A model generated the notes under the pieces. The model saw only the letters and a program-made list of their open reading frames with translations, was not told the origin of the DNA and searched no databases. This document shows, in pieces, positions 45,998-55,657 of a stretch of DNA of 64,000 nt (the stretch's first letter is position 1; every line of letters starts with the position of its first letter). The position numbers and the translations under genes were made by a program. Source of the DNA: Nannobrachium achirus (taxonomy: Eukaryota; Chordata; Actinopteri; Myctophiformes; Myctophidae); the NCBI GenBank assembly GCA_963921795.1, contig OY997656.1:59004795-59068794 (forward strand), given 5' to 3'.

Positions 45998-46448
45998 AAC
46001 CCTGCAAGACCCGAATTAATTTCTACTGGCCAAAAAAAAAAATATATGTTTTTGTAAGATTTTATAGCCATAAATCATAAATCATGCTCTAATTTGCATT
46101 TTGGGGATGTTTTTCACAATAATAACATAATGTTCTAGACATTCTAATGATCACGAAATAAAAAAAATCAGGCATTTTACTTATGTTTTAGTGAGGAATA
46201 GCTTCAGTTAAAAGTGAGATGTTGTTCGTCCAGACGCTGGAATTTCAACTTCTCTGGGAGGTGTGAATGTCAGTCTCTGTGGGTGGGGGGTATTTATATG
46301 CAAATATCGTGGCCAATGGCATTGTAATACTAAACAATAGGATTTAATGGTGATGTTAATGTGACAAAAGAACAGGAAAACAAATTATAACATTTTCTAA
46401 AAAATGATTATTATTTTTTGCCAAAAAGCAACGCCAGGCCTTGCGGGG
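45998..46448. mobile_element. TTAA-target element, copy of 38716-39165
   Basis: AACCCTGCAAGACC at the left and GGCCTTGCGGGG before TTAA (46449-46452) at the right. The left TTAA is altered to ACAG. The interior GACGCTGGAATTTCAACTTC block is conserved with the first copy. Confidence 0.72.
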
Positions 46449-46538
46449 TTAATTGTTCTGTATACTGCACCATAACTATTGTGCTGACATCAGGCGACTG
46501 GATGTCAATAGCAGCCTTACGTTTGTCTTGACCCACAG

Positions 46539-47113
46539 GACTCAGTTTAAGAAGTTCCTTTTCAATAGCGGTCTTATGTTTGACCCAACAGGACGCAGTT
46601 AGAACGTGTACACATTATAGTGTATCATTATTTTATGCTTTAACTATTGAAAAATAGCAGATATACGAGCTTGTAGATCTGCTATTTTTGAAAAATCGTG
46701 AAAATTAGATTTTTTACACGATTCTATAAGTGTCTTTTGAATCATTCTAAGATTTTTTGAAAAACCTATGTGTCTATGTCAGCAATCTGGCCAGCCATCG
46801 TCAAAGAAAAGGTCCTTTTCACTTCAACTGGAGCTCAGTTAGTCTGTTCTTGAGAGACTACTATGTCAGTGGTTCTCAAACCTTTTCATGTGAAGGACCC
46901 CCAAAATGATATGTATTTGGCCACGGACCCCCATCTCAAAATATCTAGTTCCAGGGACCACCCAGAAGCAAAATTTTAGTTACAAACTTTCGCTTTGAAA
47001 ATACATATATTCAAAGATTTGCACACATTTTCAATAGTGGTCTTATGTTTGACCCAACAGGACACAGTTTAAGAAGTTCCTTTTCAACAGTGGTCTTATG
47101 TTTGACTCAACAG
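46539..47113 (+). repeat. 53-bp array from the exon 10 acceptor, split by a TTAA-family MITE
   Basis: Partial copies of the exon 10 start (CAG/GACNCAGTTTAAGAAGTTCC, or truncated) begin at 46539, 46592 and 47061, with the true exon at 47114. Spacing is exactly 53 on both sides of a MITE that occupies about 46605-47030. The transposon therefore landed in a pre-existing array. Confidence 0.9.
46605..47030. mobile_element. TTAA-family palindromic MITE
   Basis: GAACGTGTACACATTATAGTG at the left, a collapsed hairpin at 46650-46695, then the GTCAGTGGTTCTCAAACC and GACCCCCATCTCAAAATATC blocks. The right end fades into GCACACATTTTC. The ends are less clear than in other copies. Confidence 0.7.
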
Positions 47114-47220
47114 GACACAGTTTAAGAAGTTCCTGGGGAAGTCGGTGAAGAGGGCCAAACACCTGGCGGAGGAGTACGGAGAGAAGGCCGTCAACAAGGT
47201 GAAGAGCGTCCGCGATGAAG
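47114..47220 (+). CDS. wdr44: wdr44 exon 10 (107 bp)
   Basis: Reads TQFKKFLGKSVKRAKHLAEE and YGEKAVNKVKSVRDE. Vertebrate WDR44 has TQLKKFLGKSVKRAKHLAEEYGERAVNKVKSVRDE, so identity is very high. This basic helical segment immediately precedes the WD40 domain region. Phase 2 in, phase 1 out. The acceptor is GACTCAACAG and the donor GAAG/GTGAGG. Confidence 0.97.
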
Positions 47221-47522
47221 GTGAGGACACTTTGATAGGAACAGCTCCTGTTGTTCTGTGGAAAGTGTTGTTTATACATAAAATAGACTTCAAAGACCTA
47301 AAGACTGATCTGTAGAGACAGCCAGGTCTGTCTGTAAGTCAACAACAAATAGAAGACTATTTTTGCTGTATCGTCGCTGTCGGGCAGAAACCTCTTACAG
47401 TCTGCATGTCACCACTTGTGTTTGACAATTGTGGGAGGAAACAGTCTGGCCACACGAGACTATTGTTTTTAGTTTTTCTTTTGTTTGTTTTTTCACATTT
47501 CCTGAAAAGCAACAGTTTTGGA

Positions 47523-48524
47523 TAGGGCTGTCACAATTATTACGTAATCGTCTAATCACAATTATTTTAGGTAATCGCAATTATTTTGCATAATGGTCAT
47601 AATCGTTTCCATGTTGAGAAATGTTAATATAGTCACAAACACTTTCAAAAAGTTCACAACGCGTTGCGATGCAACACGTTGTGAGCTTGTAGATCAGCTT
47701 TTTCCACTATCAATGTTCTTTTTTAACTCATTGAGTGCCAATCCCGAACTAGTTCGGCTTTATTAGCGTATCGCAGAGTGCCGATCCCGAACTAGTTCGG
47801 CTTTAAAAAAAAAAAAAAAAAAAAAAAAAATTGAAAAAATTTTTTTTTTAATTTTTTTTTGGACCCCATCAAATCTGGTGAACATGATTTCAATCGCGAT
47901 TTTGCATGTTCCACCCCCATACAACCCCATCTAACATACAGGGCAGCCATTTTTGTTTACATAACATGTAAAACATAATGGCTATTATCTCAAGAATGCC
48001 TGAACGGATTTCCAATCGGATTTTTTTGTTTGAAAGCTGTGAACAAACTGCACAAATCCACTCCAATGCAATCCAGGATTGCATTGGATTTTTTAGAGCT
48101 CATTCTTCTCTGTTTTTTTCCCATGCATGAGGTGTGCAAGGTTTAATCGAGGCTAAATTGCAGAAAATAGATCTTCTAAAATGCTTGGTAGCCAATAGCT
48201 AACTTCAAGCTAACTTCATCCTCTTCCTGTACATGCACAAAGGAAAGTGTTCAGGCATGTCATGGCTGCAGGGCTTGTGCATATACCAGCACTGTCTAAG
48301 TAGAATTCTCTGGTCATTGGGGCCCTCTAGTGGTGAAAAAGGGGGCACTCAAAGAGTTAAGTATAAAATTGTCAAATATCTCAGTAATTTCTTTGTATAT
48401 TTAGGTTATGTGTCATGATTGCCATGTCAAACTTCAAACGACAAACACACAATAACATTGTTAATCGTAATTATTTGAGTGACAAATAATCGTCATGTAA
48501 AATGTCATAATCGTGACAGCCCTA
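47523..48524. mobile_element. TAGGGCTGTCAC-family hAT MITE with nested TTAA element
   Basis: The ends TAGGGCTGTCACAATT and TCGTGACAGCCCTA are flanked by the 8-bp duplication GTTTTGGA (47515-47522, 48525-48532). It holds a core hairpin at 47648-47705. The nested element at 47727-48356 accounts for its extra length. Confidence 0.9.
47727..48356. mobile_element. TTAA-target element, TIR CTCATTGAGTGCC
   Basis: TTAA at 47723-47726 and 48357-48360; termini CTCATTGAGTGCC and GGCACTCAAAGAG. 630 bp with a long A-run, two CCGAACTAGTTCGG palindromes and no enzyme frame. Precise removal restores the TTTTTTAAGTATAA seen at 42975. Confidence 0.9.
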
Positions 48525-48559
48525 GTTTTGGACATACAGTATGAGGTTTCCACCCTACG

Positions 48560-48680
48560 CAGACGATATCATGCTGTGTGTATGGGTGATAGAATGTCCA
48601 GCGTACCTACTGTACCTACTGTGTTTATGGGTGATAGAATGTCCAGCGTACCTACTGTACCTACTGTACGTTCTCCTTTC
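48560..48680. repeat. Short tandem duplication
   Basis: ATGGGTGATAGAATGTCCAG followed by CGTACCTACTGTACCTACTG occurs twice. From 48681 to 49000 the sequence is AT-rich with no gene. Confidence 0.75.
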
Positions 48681-49000
48681 TATCCGCTGCCAGCCTCTTT
48701 ACCTCGAACCCCTGACCAGCCCAGACGCAGAGGGCCAGGTCGGATCTCCTTCATTTATCTCCTTTATCAGCATATATTTAATAATCTATTTATTTATATA
48801 TCTTTCTACCCTGCTTCTTTATACTTCTTGTATATTTACTACCTTTGTCTTTGTGTCATCCTCCTTTACTGTGATGCTGCTCTGACAACTGAATGTACCT
48901 CTGGATCAATAAAGGTCAATCTGTTTATTTTCTACAGTTTATTTTCATTTTTTGTTTTTTTTTGTTGAGTTGAGCTGCTTTCTTCAGAGCTGCTGCTTAA

Positions 49001-49287
49001 AGGGCAAGTTCGCCTCTGGGACAACAGATCTTTTTTTATTGTTGTTTGGGACAAGATCAACACAATCCTGAGTTCTTTTTTTGTGTTCAATCTGTGTTTT
49101 GAGATATTTTAGAAGTTGCAGATGCAGCATGGTGACTCATATGATGCAAAATGCATCATCATTCATGCTGAACTACTAAAATATCTCAAAACACAGATTG
49201 AACACAAACAATAACTCAGGATTGTGTTGATCTTGTCCCAAACAACAATAAAATAAGATCTAGTTGTCCCAGAGGTGAACTTGCCCT
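49001..49287. mobile_element. TTAA-target palindromic MITE, AGGGCAAGTTC
   Basis: TTAA at 48997-49000 and 49288-49291. AGGGCAAGTTCGCCTCTGGG at one end is the near complement of the other, and the arms of about 120 bases pair almost completely around a centre with GATGCAAAATGCATC. A truncated relative is at 58055-58281. Confidence 0.88.
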
Positions 49288-49499
49288 TTAAAGACCAGCT
49301 GAAATGAAAAGAAAATTATAACTATAGTTTTTTCACCCTTTTTGGAGCATATCCACAGTCATATTGGAGTAATATATGCCTTTATATCAAAAGTCCAATC
49401 TTATTACTTCCTATCAAAAACAAAAAAACAAAATAGCATGTGCGATTGTGCGCTTACATCAGCAGGTACTAACCGATTTCAACCCTTAGTATAATATAA

Positions 49500-49790
49500 T
49501 GCTCGTGGGTTAAAAGTCTGCATTCTTCTCAACGTGGTCCAGTAAATTGAAGCGGTGGTCCTCCAGTACCCCCAGATTAACATATTTGGCCCCCGAGGGG
49601 GACCAGACCTCCATCTGAAAATATGTTGTGCCAAAAAGAGATGATTTGCGCTTAAACCATTTCCTAAAAGTTTCAACATTTGTACTATCCATAGTCAATT
49701 ATAAAGCCATCATGAGGCTGTATTAAGTCATTCTGCTGGGGAGCGTTGGGGACCCCCTGGAACCCCCTCAAGGACCCCTGGAGAACCACC
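49500..49790. repeat. hAT-like remnant with GGACC blocks
   Basis: Contains GTGGTCCTCCAGTACCCCC, GAGGGGGACCAGACCTCCA and GGGGACCCCCTGGAACCCCC-like segments resembling interiors of fish hAT elements. No termini were defined. From 49791 to 50060 no feature was seen. Confidence 0.35.
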
Positions 49791-50061
49791 GCCACAGAGG
49801 CCAGCAGCATGTCTGTCTGTATGGGCTTGTAACTTTAATAACAGTGTTTGCTGTGCAGCTGCCATGTGGCTGCTACACTAATAACAGTGTAACGTTTGAG
49901 TGTTTGACTTGGTCACAGTAGCAACATGTCTTGAAGCATCTTCAGTAAAACCCTAACGGTCTCTCTGATATTACAGTACATACGATTGTCAAAATGTCGA
50001 CGCCTCAATCTGTGGTTGAGACTGCTGGGCTGTCGGTACCAAACAGCAGGATAACAAACAC

Positions 50062-50558
50062 CTTTAGCTTGAAGATCTGCTATTTTTGAAAAATCGTGAA
50101 AATTTGAATTTTGACCCGATTCTATAAGTGTCTTTTGAATCCTTCTAAGATTTTGGGAAAAAAACCTATGTTTCTATGTCAGCAATCTGGCCAGCCATCG
50201 TCAAAGAAAAGGTCCTTTTCACTTCAACTGGAGCTCAGTTTAGTCTGTTCTTGAGAGACTACTATGTCAGTGGTGCTCAAACCTTTTCATGTGAAGAACC
50301 CCCACAATGATATTTATTTGGCCACGGACCCGCATCTGAAAATATCTAGTTCCAGGGACCACCCAGAAGCAAAATTTGAGTTTCAAACATTGGCTTTGAA
50401 AATACATATATTCAAAGATTTGCACACATTTTCACGACTTTTTCAAAAAATAGCAGATCTACAAGCTCGCAGCGTGGCACTCGGTGCCGCGCTGTGAGCT
50501 TGTATATCTGCTATTTTTCACTTGTTAAAGCAGTCAATAATTCTAAGCCCTAAATGGT
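50062..50558. mobile_element. TTAA-family palindromic MITE, left end truncated
   Basis: It starts inside the first hairpin (GAAGATCTGCTATTTTTG) and continues with the family blocks and a complete second hairpin at 50447-50518 (centre GCGTGGCACTCGGTGCCGCGC). It ends CCCTAAATGG before TTTAA. From 50559 to 51400 no element was defined; see the findings for a short zinc-finger-like frame at 50660-50950. Confidence 0.78.
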
Positions 50559-51400
50559 TTAATACCAAAACATCATACATGTACAGTAGCTACACATTGT
50601 GCTCCTTTCATGCAGTTTCTCAAATCACAGATTGAGGACTTAAGGACTTGCAAGGATTCTCAGTTACTGTATGGGATTGTTGTATTCTTTTTCTTTTTTG
50701 CTTTAATCCCTGCATTATGTGAAGCACCAGCATGTCGAATGTGAACGAACATGGCAGATGCTCTTTTAAAGTTCTGATTACATTTGAGGCAACGCAGTAC
50801 AGAAGTGTGATTCAGCAACACTGCTTGATTTAGTTGTTTTTTTATTTTTATTTTCTTTGGAGCGAGGTGACCTCCAGGAGGTCCCTGCGTGGGTCTCAAC
50901 CATGCCCAGGATGAGTGCTCATAGCTGGGGTAAAAGCAGCTCTGGTCCATAGCCTTAGAAGGAGTTCTCCTTAGAGGACAACTTTTTTTTTTTACAACAA
51001 GGGTTCATATTATAGATTGTAATGAGAGAAAAGAAGAAGTGAGGGTTAAAATGTTTGCATTTGCTTCGTTCTATTGTTTTAGCATGTTTAGCGTGCTAAA
51101 GCGTGGGGGCATGCGTACGCATGGGGACTAAATATGTCTTTTTAGACACAATAAGCCTTCGATTTCTTTGTTTTAACCCCAGAAGTCACATCTTCCCATG
51201 AAAGATTGTGGTGCATCTTGGGAATGGGCTTATTGTGTCTAAAATGACATATTTAGGCACTTTACACATGCTCCCACCCACTGAAATCAAAACAATCTTA
51301 AGGAGTAATCCTAACGCTATGGACCAGAGCTGGGGTAGAAGATGTGTCTGACCTCCATGCGGTTGAACCCCTCCCCCTTGGCTGTGATTGGCTGAGATGT

Positions 51401-51414
51401 GGCACGTGCACACA

Positions 51415-51503
<89 letters not shown>
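51401..51503. repeat. (ACGC)n-(AC)n compound microsatellite
   Basis: About ten ACGC units followed by about 24 AC units. A simple repeat. From 51504 to 51813 no feature was recognised. Confidence 0.95.
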
Positions 51504-51505
<2 letters not shown>

Positions 51506-51813
51506 AAACAATACCATTTCAGCTCGTCTTCCTAGGACCTCCTCACCCATGTCCAACCTCCTTTTCATATAAAAGGTCTTCACTAATGTTCACTATAAGA
51601 TGCTACCATGTCTCTCTACTCAGCTCTGTGTCTTGTTGTATGGACAGTTCAGTAATCTACCAGTGACATCATCAGTAACCTCCTTCCACCAGCTCTTCCA
51701 CCATAATGGAGAACCATCTCTAAATGACAACACAATCACATTTTTTTTATTGGGCCCCTCATTGATTACGGAGTCCTTGTTTGGTATCGCGATGCCCCAG
51801 CTGCCTTAAAGTT

Positions 51814-52633
51814 AAAGCTTTGATTGATTGATTGATTAAAGACTTTATTAGAAGTTTGCATAGGAAAAGGTACAGTTTCATGACGGTACAGTTCACTGGT
51901 ACAAGGTCTACTAAAAGGAGATCCATGACAAGACTAAGCTTATTTCCACAGGAAACCATTTAGGTATCTCATATAACATTGAATGACAGACGAATAGAAC
52001 ACAGTACTATGCAGTAGATATGTAAAGAAAAGAAAATTGAGAGAACAAAAAAAAAAAGAGTCTAAACAGTAAGTAAGTATATACAAAGAAGGGGCAGGGG
52101 AGGGTAGGGTTGGGCTAGGTTAGTTTTTTTACCAGTTGCGAACGGCTGCTGCCTGTAAGTGGTTTTTCAGGGCAATTTTAAAGGATGCTAGTGATCCACA
52201 CTCCTTTATGGCCTTCGGTAAGGCTTTCCACATTTTGGTGGTATAGCAGAAAAAAGAGTTTGACCCTTTGTTGGTTTTGACTCTGGGTTGAAAGTGATCT
52301 GTGGCGCTGCCTCTGGTGTTGTAATTATGGACATCCTTAATGTTTATAGTATTTTGTCAGGTACTTGGGTATCTTAGTGGTGTAGTGTATCTTGTACACC
52401 AGGCCCATTGCAAGTTGCTGTACTCTGTCATCTACTCTGAGCCACCCCACTCTTAACTGGTGAGTAGCGGTGAGGTGAGTCTGATAGGGAAGGTTAAGCA
52501 GGACCCTAATTAGTTTATTTTGGGCTGTTTGGAGTTTAGTTTTCAGGGCTTGTGGGGCGTCACGATACCATACGTGGACTCCGTAGTCAAAGAGGGGCTG
52601 GATTATTGCACCAGCTATGGTCTTCAGTGTGTT
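51814..52633 (-). mobile_element. LINE 3' end (ORF2 C-terminus) on the minus strand
   Basis: Minus-strand translation gives PLFDYGVHVWYRDAPQALK, TAQNKLIRVLLNLPYQTHL, WLRVDDRVQQLAMGLVYKIH and, further on, KMWKALPKAIKECGSLASF. This is the typical C-terminal part of a LINE reverse-transcriptase polyprotein after the catalytic domain. Stops and frameshifts are present. The 3' end is a (GATT)n tail on the + strand at 51817-51838, as in L2/CR1-like elements. The catalytic YXDD region is not included. Confidence 0.82.
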
Positions 52634-52831
52634 GAAACAGCCCAGAACAAACTAATTAGGGTTGTGCTTGGTCTTCCTCCTCAGACCCACCTTACCGATC
52701 ATCACCACGAAAGCGTGGGGTGGCTAAAAGTAGATGACAGAGTACAGCATCTTGCAATGGGCCTGGTGTACAAGATACACTACACCTCCAAGATACCCAT
52801 GTACCTGACAAACTACTTCTTAAAGATTTAA
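52634..52831 (+). mobile_element. Inverted second piece of the LINE
   Basis: The + strand encodes ETAQNKLIRVVLGLPPQTHL and VDDRVQHLAMGLVYKIHYTS, homologous to the minus-strand piece at 52380-52545. The two pieces are head to head, joined near 52634. The pieces overlap in content and differ at several residues, so they are not exact copies. Confidence 0.78.
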
Positions 52832-53057
52832 TATTGATCAGCGGGGCAACCCTTTGATGCTATATTAACCCATTAATATTGTCTGGACAGTTTCCAGAAA
52901 ATCTCATATTTCAATGAATCAGTGGTGCTCAAACCTTTTCATGTCAAGAACCCCCACGATTATATGTTCAGTGTATTTGGCCACTCCAGGTCGATGATGT
53001 CATTGGTAGGCAGGTTTCTGAACTGTTCCACTGCCCACCAATGAGACGAGTGAGTCG

Positions 53058-53504
53058 TAGGGCTGCAAGTAACGATTATTTTCATAATCGATGAATCGGT
53101 TGATTATCTAGACGATTAATCAGATTATGGCACTTTATAACTATTACCTTTTAGACATGTTCAAACTAACAAAGACATAAAAAATAATAATAATTCATTC
53201 AAAAATACATAATTTATTACATTTTGCTCAGCTGTCGATTAGGTTGCTAAAAAAGACAAACTAAATAAAAACCTTTTTCTGACTGCATACTGATTAAAGA
53301 AGAGCTACAGATTTGTCAGGCTAAAGGGTAACAGTATTCTTTTCAAGTAGGTCTTTTAAAAATAAACAAGTCATATTTTTTGTTCTTGACCCTATATTCC
53401 TACACAGCGATTAGTTGCAGATTCGATTACGATTACCAAATTAGTTGGCAACTAAATTAATAATTGATTCAATTGCGATTCATTGATTAGTCGTTGCACC
53501 CTTA
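53058..53504. mobile_element. hAT-type MITE, TAGGGCTGCAA
   Basis: Begins TAGGGCTGCAAGTAACGATT and ends TGATTAGTCGTTGCACCCTTA, imperfect inverted termini typical of a common fish MITE; AT-rich interior. The target duplication is obscured by the neighbouring element. Confidence 0.7.
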
Positions 53505-53808
53505 GGTGCCCTCCACACTAGGCATGGTTGCCGTCGGGGCTGCTGCTAGGATCAGTGGTGGCCGCACCGCGGTGAGACACAAACACACTCGCTCAGTGAG
53601 TAAATGCTGCGCGGTATTTCACAAAGATGAACACAATCCATCTCTCACCGCCCGCGTACGCATGCACAAACGTGCACGCTCGCGGTGCATCGCCTCGCCT
53701 GCTCGCCTCGCCGCCCCAAAACTTCGCTGCGCGGCCGAAAAAGCCGCCCGCCTCTCATTGAAAATTAATTGCTAAGAGGCGGTGACCGCGCCTAGTGTGG
53801 AGGGCACC
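53505..53808. mobile_element. Harbinger-like MITE, CpG-rich
   Basis: Termini GGTGCCCTCCACACTAGGC and GCCTAGTGTGGAGGGCACC are perfect inverted repeats of 19 bases, flanked by TTA on both sides (53502-53504, 53809-53811). The TTA target and GG start suggest PIF/Harbinger. The interior is unusually CpG-rich for this AT-rich intron. Confidence 0.85.
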
Positions 53809-54003
53809 TTAGTGAGTAGACATAAATCATCTAATGAGCATCAGTGAGGATTATACCTATGGAGATACGGTGGACAGTGGAGCAGGCGGTCCTTTTGTAA
53901 AGTGCCAATGAAAACCCCACTCCTTGAATGTATCATTTATTTACTTTTCATTTCTTAGCAGAAACATTTGAGCAATTGATTGTCTGTTTTTTTTCTGACT
54001 CAG

Positions 54004-54039
54004 ATGGGAAAATCAAGAGGAGCTTGAGCTTTGGGTTGA
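54004..54039 (+). CDS. wdr44: wdr44 exon 11, probable 36-bp cassette exon
   Basis: With the G from exon 10 and the TG of exon 12 it reads DGKIKRSLSFGLM, 12 extra residues between VRDE and FHTDQDD. The length is a multiple of three and phase 1 in and out matches both neighbours, so inclusion or skipping keeps the frame (skipping gives VRDEVFHTDQDD, the usual vertebrate sequence). The acceptor has a long T-tract (TTTTTTTTCTGACTCAG) and the donor is GTAAGT. KRSLSF looks like a basophilic-kinase or 14-3-3-type site. A TTAA transposon begins seven bases after the donor G. This is inference from splice sites and phase. Confidence 0.65.
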
Positions 54040-54049
54040 GTAAGTTTAA

Positions 54050-54649
54050 TTCAGAACGGGTACACAGTATTGTGTATCATTATTTTATGCTTTAACTAAT
54101 GAAAAATAGCAGATCTACAAGCTCGCAGCGCGGCACCGAGTGCCGCGCTGCGAGCTTGTAGATCTGCTATTTTTGAAAAATCGTGAACATTTGAATTTTG
54201 ACCCGATTCTAAAGTGTCTTTTGAATCCTTCTAAGATTTCTTTGGGAAAAAAAAAATATGTTTCTATGTCAGCAATCTGGCCAGCCATCATCAAAGAAAA
54301 TCCTTTTCACTTAACTGGAGCTCAGTTAGTCTGTTCTTGAGAGACTATACTATGTCAGTGGTTCTCAAACCTTTTCATGTGAAGGACCCCCAAAATGATA
54401 TGTATTTGGCCACAGACCCCCATCTCAAAATATCTAGTTCCAGGGACCCCCCCAGAAGCAAAAGTTGAGTTGCAGACGTTCGCTTTAAAAATACATTATA
54501 TTCATAGATTTGCACACATTTTCACGACTTTTTCAAAAAAATAGCAGATCTACAAGCTCGCAGCGGGGCACTCGGTGCAGCGCTGTGAGCTTGTATATCT
54601 GCTATTTTTTCAACAGTTAAAGCATTCAATAATCCTAGGCCTAAATGGG
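54050..54649. mobile_element. TTAA-family palindromic MITE, complete (600 bp)
   Basis: The best-preserved member: TTAA at 54046-54049 and 54650-54653, ends TCAGAACGGGTACACA and CCTAGGCCTAAATGGG. There are two hairpins, 54096-54180 (perfect, centre GCGCGGCACCGAGTGCCGCGC) and 54535-54612. Between them lies the TGGTTCTCAAACCTTTTCA block. No enzyme frame. Confidence 0.9.
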
Positions 54650-54758
54650 TTAAGCCTTCAGGCTTTGCGTTGAATCCTTCAATCCAAACTAATAAAGATC
54701 TAAAGATTGTCCTGGTTCTTAATGTTGTTTGGTTTTGTGTTTGTTCCCCGATGACCAG

Positions 54759-54910
54759 TGTTCCACACCGACCAGGACGACCCCTCGTCCAGTGACGATG
54801 AGGGCATGCCCTACACCCGTCCCGCCAAGTTCAAGGCGGCCCACAGCTTCAAGGGTCCCTTCGACTTCGACCAGATCAAGGTGGTCCAGGACCTGAGCGG
54901 AGAGCACATG
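54759..54910 (+). CDS. wdr44: wdr44 exon 12 (152 bp)
   Basis: Reads FHTDQDDPSSSDDEGMPYTR, PAKFKAAHSFKGPFDFDQIK and VVQDLSGEHM, nearly identical to vertebrate WDR44 just before the first WD40 repeat. Phase 1 in (G + TG gives Val if exon 11 is skipped, A + TG gives Met if it is included), phase 0 out. The acceptor is CCGATGACCAG and the donor ATG/GTAAGT. Confidence 0.97.
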
Positions 54911-55016
54911 GTAAGTTCACAGAATCTTCTATTTCTCTGCGTCCGTGTCTCGCTGAAACAGCTGAGTTTCCTGTAGCCGATATATAATATAGTAGCAGAT
55001 GGATTGCAATGGCCAC

Positions 55017-55516
55017 CAGTGTTGTTTTTGACAGCAAATTTTGATTTAGTTTTAGTCATAGTCTTTTGAATAAAATGTAATGTAGTTTTAGTCATATTTT
55101 AGTCACCTGAAAAGTTTTAGTTTTAGTCAAATTTCTGTCGACTAAATATAATAAAAGGTTTTAGGCGACTAAATCTACAGTTGATTTAGTCAACTAAAAT
55201 GCATTTTTGCAGGCCTTGATGGCATCGTAATGACACGGCACGACGCGTTGTGAGCTTTTAGATCTGCTATTTCAGCATGCAACACCTGAGAGCAACCAAA
55301 AATAATATGACACTCTTCTCCACTAGTCCCTCCCCAACATTTTAGTCTAGTTTGTATTTTGTTGACGCAATTGTCAATATATTTAGTCTTAGTTTTAGTC
55401 ATCACAGCTTAGTTTTTATTTAGTTTTTATTTCGTTTTTATTTAGTTTTCGTCAGTGAAAAAAACGCAGTCGACAAACATTTTTCGTCATAGTTTTAGTC
55501 GACGAAAACAACACTG
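55017..55516. mobile_element. hAT-type MITE, CAGTGTTGTTTT (second copy)
   Basis: 500 bp, ends CAGTGTTGTTTTTG and AAAACAACACTG, with the perfect 8-bp duplication ATGGCCAC (55009-55016, 55517-55524). The hairpin is reduced to its right arm (GACGCGTTGTGAGC). Confidence 0.9.
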
Positions 55517-55657
55517 ATGGCCACCTTAGTCACCTTTTTCTTATTTTCGTATTTCTTTCAGAATGCAGATAAAGCGTGTGCGTGTCCGTGATCGAACTGG
55601 GGATCGATAAAAAAATAGAAATATATTCAGACTACTAGAAAATGAGGAACTTATGTA

